A stretch of DNA of 64,000 bases, from NCBI RefSeq assembly GCF_003313335.1, contig NZ_QMHP01000002.1:62001-126000 (forward strand), in the 5' to 3' direction. Positions 58,463 to 64,000 of this stretch are shown in pieces (position 1 is the first letter of the stretch; the number at the start of each line of letters is the position of its first letter). The DNA comes from Pedobacter zeaxanthinifaciens (GTDB lineage Bacteria > Bacteroidota > Bacteroidia > Sphingobacteriales > Sphingobacteriaceae). Under the pieces are notes generated by a model. It did no database searches. It was not told the DNA's origin and worked only from the letters and a program-made list of their open reading frames with translations. The translations under genes were made by a program, and so were the position numbers.

Positions 58463-58580
58463 ACGGAAGTTAAATAGCCCTGAGCGACGCGTAAAGCCCG
58501 CATCCCGATGTAAAATCGGGAGAGGACTTGAAGCAAAGCGCAGGACCGTACGTTAATAAATGCACTTGACAGTGCGCTCC
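58463..58580. repeat. Structured intergenic element upstream of cobA
   Basis: GAAGTTAAATAGCCCTGAGCG, then TCCCGAT-GTAAA-ATCGGGA (58503-58521), AGGACTTGAAGCAAAGCGCAGG and finally GCACT-TGAC-AGTGC (58562-58575). Outer pairs such as CCTGAGCG with CGCAGG look possible. GC-richer than its surroundings. It lies upstream of the cobA -7 box, so it is not part of the cobA leader as predicted. Possibly a dispersed repeat or an RNA. Confidence 0.5.
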
Positions 58581-58657
58581 AAAAAAAAATAAATCGTTAT
58601 TTATCAAATACTTGGCTATATTTTAAAATAAATACTACTAAATAGGTAGAAATTATA

Positions 58658-58665
58658 TACATTTG
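58658..58665 (+). promoter_or_regulatory. -7 promoter element of cobA
   Basis: TACATTTG, perfect TAnnTTTG, 27 nt before the ATG at 58693. Confidence 0.5.
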
Positions 58666-58692
58666 TAGTGTTGATATTAAAAATAACCAGAA

Positions 58693-59490
58693 ATGATATT
58701 ATCGAAAATAGAGAAAAGCGAAATAGAACCTAAAATAACATTAGTAGGTGCTGGCCCTGGCGACCCAGATTTGTTGACATTAAAAGGCGTTAAAGCACTT
58801 GCTGCCGCAGATGTGGTACTTTATGATGCCTTGGTTAATGAAGCTTTGTTGAATTATGCACCAGAGAAAGCTATTAAGGTTTATGTTGGTAAAAGCTCTG
58901 ACGATGAGTCGTTTTCTCAGCAACTGGTTAATAAACTGATGATTGACTATGCTTTGAATTACGGCCATGTGGTGCGTTTAAAAAGTGGCGATCCGTTTGT
59001 ATTTGCTCGTGGTTACGAAGAAGTTCATGTTGCGGAATCCTATAATATTCCTACGGAAATTGTACCAGGAGTTTCCAGTGCTTTAGGTGTACCTGGTTTG
59101 CAAAAAATCCCGATGGTGTATGGCGATATGAGCGAAAGTTTTTGGGTAGTTACCGGCACCAACGCTAAAGGTGAAATATCACCTGATTTGTATGTGGCGG
59201 CAAAGTCAAATGCTACAATTGTGGTATTAATGGGCATAGAGAAAATTAAGGAAATTGCTTCGATTTTTAAATTAGAGGGTAAGGCAAATTTACCGGTGGC
59301 GGTTATCGAAAACGGCTCATCGGCCAAGGAAAATGTGGTAGTAGGTATTGTGGATACCATTGAAGAGTTAATTGAAGAAAAGAAATTAAGTTCGCCAGCG
59401 TTACTGGTATTTGGCAACGTGGTGTCGTTACACCCGCAGTTTAACGCCATACATGAGTTTTACGCAATTATGGCGCAGGAAGAATATTAA
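58693..59490 (+). CDS. cobA: Uroporphyrinogen-III C-methyltransferase
   Basis: 265 aa. Methylates uroporphyrinogen III twice to precorrin-2, feeding sirohaem (sulfite/nitrite reductase) or cobalamin. Hallmarks: ITLVGAGPGDPDLLTLKGVKAL (about 16-37), VVLYDALVNE, VVRLKSGDPFVFARGYEEV (about 95-113), EIVPGVSSALGVPGLQKIPMVYG (about 119-141). It stands alone with its own terminator; sulfate-assimilation genes are not adjacent. Confidence 0.95.
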   Translation: MILSKIEKSEIEPKITLVGAGPGDPDLLTLKGVKALAAADVVLYDALVNEALLNYAPEKAIKVYVGKSSDDESFSQQLVNKLMIDYALNYGHVVRLKSGDPFVFARGYEEVHVAESYNIPTEIVPGVSSALGVPGLQKIPMVYGDMSESFWVVTGTNAKGEISPDLYVAAKSNATIVVLMGIEKIKEIASIFKLEGKANLPVAVIENGSSAKENVVVGIVDTIEELIEEKKLSSPALLVFGNVVSLHPQFNAIHEFYAIMAQEEY

Positions 59491-59531
59491 AGATTTATTA
59501 CTTACAGTAATATTTTTGTTTGGTTGTGATT

Positions 59532-59558
59532 AGCTGGATCTTCGGGTCCAGCTTTTTT
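59532..59558 (+). terminator. Terminator of cobA with UUCG tetraloop
   Basis: AGCTGGATC-TTCG-GGTCCAGCT, then a TTTTTT tract. A stable UUCG-capped intrinsic terminator. Confidence 0.93.
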
Positions 59559-59719
59559 GTTTGCTGCCAATAATGTACAGATTTTGGTTTTTGTGTAATG
59601 AGATATTGGGCTGTGCACCCGCGGCTAAAACTTATATTTTTATAAAATAATTAGGCTAAAAGTTTGCAATGCTCAATCATTTGCCTAATTTGAAGCAATT
59701 TCTATCCGAGTATCATTTT

Positions 59720-61126
59720 ATGGAGATCATACATGTAAGTGCAGAGTGCTATCCCGTTGCAAAAGTTGGCGGTTTAGGTGATGTGGTAGGCGCATTACCT
59801 AAATATCAAAATAAGCTTGGCCATTTTGCAAAGGTGGTAATGCCCGCTTATCAGACTAAATTTTTGGCCGAAAACCAATTTGAAACTGTTTATGATGGTT
59901 GGGCAAAAGTAGGCTCAACCAATTATCAAGCCCGTATTTTAAGAGAGAAAACTAACAAGTTGGGCTTCGATGTTTTTTTGGTGCACATTGCTGGTTTATT
60001 TGATAGAGATGGCGTATACGGTTATGCCGATGATACCGAAAGATTTCTAGCTTTTCAGATTGCTACTTTAGATTGGATTGCACAATGGGAGCATAGGCCT
60101 GATGTGGTACATGTACATGATCATCATGCAGGTTTAATTCCTTTCATGATGAGCAACTGCCACCAATATGCCCATATTTCTCAGGTGCCAACGGTACTTA
60201 CCATCCATAATGCGCAATATCAAGGTCAGTTTGGTTGGGATAAGCTACATTATTTTCCCTCGTTTGATTTGGTAAACACGAATAAGCTCGATTGGGCCAG
60301 TGCTATTAATCCTTTGGCGGCAGCAATTAAGTGTGCCTGGCGTATTACAACGGTATCGCCTAGTTACTTGGATGAGATTTCATACGCTGCAAATGGCTTA
60401 GAGCGTTTGCTTTCACAAGAGCGAGGTAAATCTATAGGTGTACTCAACGGTATTGATACAGAAGTTTGGAATCCGCAGAAAGACAAGATGATAGCAAAGA
60501 GCTATAATGTGAGAACCTTAGAAAGTGGAAAAAAAGCAAACAAAGAAGAGCTGTGCCGTGTTTTTAACCTCGATGCAAGCAAACCATTATACACATTTAT
60601 TGGACGATTAGTAGGTGAAAAAGGAGCCGATTTACTACCCGACATCTTTTATAACGCCTTGGCGCAAAGCAATGGTGAAATCAATATCTTAGTTTTAGGT
60701 TCGGGAGATACACACGTGGAAGACAGACTTAACGCTATTACACACCAATATCCAGGGAGTTACAATGCCTTTATCGGCTACAATGAAGCTTTATCTCATC
60801 AAATTTATGCTGGTGCAGATTTTCTTCTGATGCCTTCGAGGGTTGAGCCTTGTGGTTTAAACCAAATGTATGCTTTACGTTATGGCACAATTCCAATAGT
60901 GAGGCGCATTGGCGGACTAAAAGATACAGTAGTTGATATTGGTGACGGTGGTTTTGGCATTTGCCATGATCAAAGTAGCGTATGGGACGTAGGACATGCC
61001 ATTGGCAGAGCCTATGAATTGTATCAAGATCAGAAAAAAGTTAAAGAAATTAGAAAGTTGATGATGTCGATAGACCATTCGTGGGATAACTCGGCACAGC
61101 AATACCTTTCAATATACCAAATGTAA
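59720..61126 (+). CDS. glgA: Glycogen synthase (ADP-glucose type)
   Basis: 468 aa from the ATG at 59720. GT5 enzyme that extends alpha-1,4-glucan from ADP-glucose. N-terminal EIIHVSAECYPVAKVGGLGDVVGALP with the KxGG motif, HVHDHHAGLIPF (about 130), GVLNGIDTEVWNP, GRLVGEKGADLLP and the C-terminal MPSRVEPCGLNQMYALRYGTIPIVRRIGGLKDTV. Next gene glgC starts 11 nt later, an operon for glycogen synthesis. Confidence 0.96.
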   Translation: MEIIHVSAECYPVAKVGGLGDVVGALPKYQNKLGHFAKVVMPAYQTKFLAENQFETVYDGWAKVGSTNYQARILREKTNKLGFDVFLVHIAGLFDRDGVYGYADDTERFLAFQIATLDWIAQWEHRPDVVHVHDHHAGLIPFMMSNCHQYAHISQVPTVLTIHNAQYQGQFGWDKLHYFPSFDLVNTNKLDWASAINPLAAAIKCAWRITTVSPSYLDEISYAANGLERLLSQERGKSIGVLNGIDTEVWNPQKDKMIAKSYNVRTLESGKKANKEELCRVFNLDASKPLYTFIGRLVGEKGADLLPDIFYNALAQSNGEINILVLGSGDTHVEDRLNAITHQYPGSYNAFIGYNEALSHQIYAGADFLLMPSRVEPCGLNQMYALRYGTIPIVRRIGGLKDTVVDIGDGGFGICHDQSSVWDVGHAIGRAYELYQDQKKVKEIRKLMMSIDHSWDNSAQQYLSIYQM

Positions 61127-61137
61127 AGCATTATAAT

Positions 61138-62409
61138 ATGATGGACAAAGTATTAGGAGTTATCCTTGGAGGCGGTCAAGGTTCAAGATTAGCACCATTA
61201 ACATTAACTAGGTCTAAACCCGCGGTACCTATTGCAGGAAAATACCGTTTAGTGGATATACCTATTTCTAACTGCCTTAATTCGGGCATACACCGTATGT
61301 TTGTACTAACGCAGTTTAACTCGGCATCGCTAAATAAACACATTAAAAACACGTATCACTTTAGCCATTTCTCAAAGGCTTTTGTTGATATTTTGGCGGC
61401 TGAGCAAACTCCCGATAACCCAGCTTGGTTTCAAGGTACTGCAGATGCCGTGCGCCAGTGTATGCATCATATTGTTAACCACGAATTTGATTATATCTTG
61501 ATTCTTTCTGGAGATCAGCTGTATCAAATGGATTTCAAGGATATGTTAAAAGCACATATCGAAGCAGAGGCCGAGATTTCTATTGCTACTATTCCGGTGA
61601 CGGCAAAAGATGCAACTGATTTCGGGATCATGAAAACGGATGAACATAGCTTCATCACTTCGTTTATCGAAAAACCTAAATCTGATTTACTACCTGATTG
61701 GACATCTGATACTGGCGAAGAAATGCAACATCAAGGCAAAAACTTCTTGGCTTCGATGGGAATCTATATCTTCAACAGGGAAGTACTGATTAAAATGTTG
61801 AACGAGCATCCGGAGGATAAAGATTTTGGTAAAGAAATTATTCCTAGGGCATTGGAAAATAACCACGTATTGAGCTATCAGTACGAAGGTTACTGGACTG
61901 ATATCGGTAATATTTCCTCATTTTTTGAAGCTAACTTAGGCTTAACGGATGATTTGCCGCAGTTTAATATGTTTGATACCGGACATACAATTTTCACCAG
62001 AGCAAGGATGTTGCCGCCGTCAAAGGTATCAGGTACTACTTTGGAGAAAGCAATTATTGCCGAGGGCTGTATTATTCAGGCTAGTAGGGTAGAACATTCA
62101 GTTTTAGGTATTAGATCACGTATTGGTAGGGAAACCACTATTGCTAACTGTTATGTAATGGGAAGTGATAGGTACCAAACCCTTGAGGAAATTAACGAGG
62201 CAGTTGAAAATGGAGTTCCTTTGTTGGGCATTGGCGATAGGTGCTACATTAATAACGCCATCATTGATAAAAACTCGAAAATTGGAAACGATGTAAAAAT
62301 TAACGGTGGTGCACATTTAGCCGAAGGGGATTACGGCATGTACGTAGTGAAAGATGGGATTGTGGTAGTTAAGAAAGGTGCGGTAGTGCCTAATGGTACC
62401 GTAATATAA
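61138..62409 (+). CDS. glgC: Glucose-1-phosphate adenylyltransferase
   Basis: 423 aa. Makes ADP-glucose from glucose-1-phosphate and ATP. N-terminal GVILGGGQGSRLAPLTLTRSKPAVPIAGKYRLVDIPISNC (about 7-46), AWFQGTADAVRQ, ILSGDQLYQMDFKDML, FIEKPK, and a left-handed beta-helix C-terminus with SRIGRETTIANCYVMG. The start may be either of two adjacent ATGs (61138 or 61141). Confidence 0.97.
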   Translation: MMDKVLGVILGGGQGSRLAPLTLTRSKPAVPIAGKYRLVDIPISNCLNSGIHRMFVLTQFNSASLNKHIKNTYHFSHFSKAFVDILAAEQTPDNPAWFQGTADAVRQCMHHIVNHEFDYILILSGDQLYQMDFKDMLKAHIEAEAEISIATIPVTAKDATDFGIMKTDEHSFITSFIEKPKSDLLPDWTSDTGEEMQHQGKNFLASMGIYIFNREVLIKMLNEHPEDKDFGKEIIPRALENNHVLSYQYEGYWTDIGNISSFFEANLGLTDDLPQFNMFDTGHTIFTRARMLPPSKVSGTTLEKAIIAEGCIIQASRVEHSVLGIRSRIGRETTIANCYVMGSDRYQTLEEINEAVENGVPLLGIGDRCYINNAIIDKNSKIGNDVKINGGAHLAEGDYGMYVVKDGIVVVKKGAVVPNGTVI

Positions 62410-62435
62410 ATCGATAATAAATTAAAAAGATAGGG

Positions 62436-62467
62436 AACCGTTGCTGGATTAAAGCAACGGTTTTTTT
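62436..62467. terminator. Terminator of glgA-glgC
   Basis: AACCGTTGCT / AGCAACGGTT, 7-nt loop, then TTTTTTT. The convergent lipoprotein stop lies in its tail. Confidence 0.92.
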
Positions 62468-63125
62468 ATGAAATCCATGTATCCACAATCTTATCTATCC
62501 TCCAATTTTTGCCATGTTTTTTGATGAAAATAATATAGCCTTGGCCACATAAACCTCCGCAAATATACCCAACGCTCAATGCACCGAAACTCCTGCTATC
62601 GTCGAACACGATTCTGCTAATGTAAAAGAAACCTGAGAATATGAATTCATATTTCTTGTTCCACACTTCCAGCTGGTTTGAAAATAGATTGTGGTACTTG
62701 AATTTAAAATGCTGGTTTAACTTTATCGAGTCGATATCTAGTACTAATTTTCCCTTAAATCCAGGCTGCGTTATTTTACTATTTGTGAATAGTTCCAACT
62801 CTTTTTTTAATGAGTCAGTGGATGCTGTAATTACAGGATTGAAAGCCAAATAAACCGAAGATGTATCTTTTCGAATAGAATCTAGCTTTAGCTCCCATTT
62901 TTTAGTAAGGAATTGTTCTTCTTTTACAGAGATTTTGCCATCAGGTGGAAGAAGTGGATATGGCGGTGGCGATAGAAAAATACGAGGATCTTGGCATGTG
63001 CTGTCAACAATACTCGGTATAATCTGCATCAATACACTTCGTTCAAACTCTAAGTCATTAATTTTTCTTTTACATCCAAAAAAGAAAATTATTAATAAGC
63101 ATAATGAAGTGGTAAGTTTTTTCAT
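62466..63125 (-). CDS. Hypothetical lipoprotein
   Basis: 219 aa. Lipoprotein signal (LCLLIIFFFGCKRK) then a domain of unknown type (IPSIVDSTCQDPRIFLSPPP, YICGGLCGQGYIIFIKKHGKNWRIDKI). The C-terminal cysteine pair in YICGGLCGQG may be a disulfide. Convergent with glgC; no functional clue. Confidence 0.72.
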   Translation of the reverse strand: MKKLTTSLCLLIIFFFGCKRKINDLEFERSVLMQIIPSIVDSTCQDPRIFLSPPPYPLLPPDGKISVKEEQFLTKKWELKLDSIRKDTSSVYLAFNPVITASTDSLKKELELFTNSKITQPGFKGKLVLDIDSIKLNQHFKFKYHNLFSNQLEVWNKKYEFIFSGFFYISRIVFDDSRSFGALSVGYICGGLCGQGYIIFIKKHGKNWRIDKIVDTWIS

Positions 63126-63258
63126 ATTTCGATGTTATGGTTTTTAAAGATGATAATTTTTCTAACGCTATTCCATAATGTCTTTTAAAAATGAATGAAT
63201 TTAAACCATCCAAAATTTCCGCTGTTATAAAAAGATACATCAATCACATTTATTTTTT

Positions 63259-64000
63259 ATGACAGCTACACACTTATATCAAACAGGGATTATTGGTAAC
63301 TGCTCCTACATTGCTCACATTCATAAAAACACAAATATCAGTTGGTTATGTTGGCCTAAATTCGATAGTTCGTTCGTTTTTGGCAGCATGCTCGATGAGC
63401 AAAAAGGCGGTAAGTGCACCATTTTACCTACTACGGACTATACTTCACATCAATACTATATTGAAAATACCAATGTGCTAAGAACAGAAATTACCGCGGC
63501 AGATGGTCGTTATCGCATCACAGATTTTGCGCCTCGTTTTCATTTGCACGAACGTTATTTCAAACCTTTAATGCTGATCAGAAAGATTGAGCCATTGGAA
63601 GGAACACCTCGGATTAGAGTAGCCTGCGAACCTGTTTGTAACTACGGCAAAGATAAAATGCGAACTGCTATTGGCAGCAATCATATCGATTACATGGGTT
63701 GTGAAGAGGATATGCGGCTAACGACTAATGTATCCTTGAACTACATTTTAGATGAACAAGACTTTGTACTAAACGATACCAAGTATCTGATATTTACTTA
63801 CGGCTATGATTTGGATGCGCCCATTGTTGCCACTGCTGAACATTTCCTTCGTGAAACTACTGCCTATTGGAGGGTTTGGATCAAGCATTCTTCTATTGCG
63901 GGTTTTTATCAGCCATTTGTAATCCGTTCGGCATTGGTTTTAAAGATTCACCAGTATGAAGATACCGGAGCCATTATTGCAGCAAGTACCACCAGTTTGC
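63259..64000 (+). CDS. Glycoside hydrolase family 15 protein, partial (3' end outside window)
   Basis: Translated from the ATG at 63259; the frame is open to the window end (247 codons). The N-terminal super-sandwich domain of GH15 glucoamylase/trehalase-like proteins is visible: GIIGNCSYIAHIHKNTNISWLCWPKFDSSFVFGSMLDE and ITDFAPRF. The catalytic (alpha/alpha)6 domain lies beyond the edge. Such enzymes cleave alpha-glucans or trehalose. In Bacteroidota they are often encoded with trehalose and glycogen genes, fitting the glgA-glgC neighbours. Confidence 0.82.
   Translation, partial: MTATHLYQTGIIGNCSYIAHIHKNTNISWLCWPKFDSSFVFGSMLDEQKGGKCTILPTTDYTSHQYYIENTNVLRTEITAADGRYRITDFAPRFHLHERYFKPLMLIRKIEPLEGTPRIRVACEPVCNYGKDKMRTAIGSNHIDYMGCEEDMRLTTNVSLNYILDEQDFVLNDTKYLIFTYGYDLDAPIVATAEHFLRETTAYWRVWIKHSSIAGFYQPFVIRSALVLKIHQYEDTGAIIAASTTSL

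Overview
This 64 kb window is an AT-rich chromosomal segment from a Bacteroidota bacterium, most likely Sphingobacteriaceae (Pedobacter-like). Support comes from SusC/CirA-type TonB receptors with CarboxypepD_reg domains, a LytS/LytTR-type system with a Reg_prop propeller, DUF3857 and DUF6588 proteins, the futalosine menaquinone gene mqnC, bL31 type B, and many copies of the Bacteroidota promoter signature (TTTG, about 19-21 nt, TAnnTTTG) with few clear Shine-Dalgarno sites. This assignment is inferred from gene content; no rRNA or tRNA gene was recognised.

Layout. 1-6.6 kb: a lysine 6-transaminase fragment, a PLP desulfhydrase/deaminase, an outer-membrane DUF6588 protein, rluD, a class IV aminotransferase, fmt and smpB. 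6.7-12.5 kb: a metal module, with a TonB receptor on + and mntR-mntH (NRAMP fused to a universal stress domain) on -, both preceded by the same 16-bp palindrome, plus a PIN toxin/antitoxin pair between them. 12.5-17.4 kb: Lrp regulator, ung, a thioredoxin-like protein, small proteins and lysS. 17.6-21.1 kb: a TetR, UbiB-like kinase and photolyase-like operon. 21.6-26 kb: acyl-CoA ligase and iscS-iscU-iscA. 26-34 kb: methylmalonyl-CoA epimerase, bL31, a GlmU-like protein, tpiA, prmA, mpl, XRE regulator and a GNAT-like protein. 34-42 kb: a propeller sensor kinase and LytTR regulator, divergent from two exported ferritin-like proteins, then mqnC. 42-51 kb: an M16 peptidase pair, two DUF3857/transglutaminase paralogues and a phosphoesterase-propeller fusion. 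51-64 kb: a lipoprotein, guaB, an SDR, a second TonB receptor with a cysteine-rich upstream ORF, a LOG protein, cobA, and glycogen genes glgA-glgC followed by a GH15 enzyme that runs off the window.

Most interesting. (1) A 25-codon upstream ORF with Met-Cys-Cys-Cys-Met-Met lies in the leader of the second TonB receptor. Its Cys codons pair with a segment spanning its own stop codon, which suggests a sulfur-amino-acid or thiol/metal-sensing attenuator. (2) The identical operator before mntR and the first TonB receptor predicts that this receptor is an outer-membrane Mn/Fe importer; its plug carries a CxxC. (3) A light/stress-type operon encodes a photolyase-family protein with only one cysteine in 491 residues.

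The non-coding DNA is also unusual. It holds a tandem array of 104-bp hairpin units (41.7-42.06 kb), a 260-bp tandem repeat made of CATTGCGA/GCAATCT inverted units (57.75-58.4 kb), two copies of a short inverted-repeat element, and many intergenic spacers built from iterated locus-specific words that fold back on themselves.
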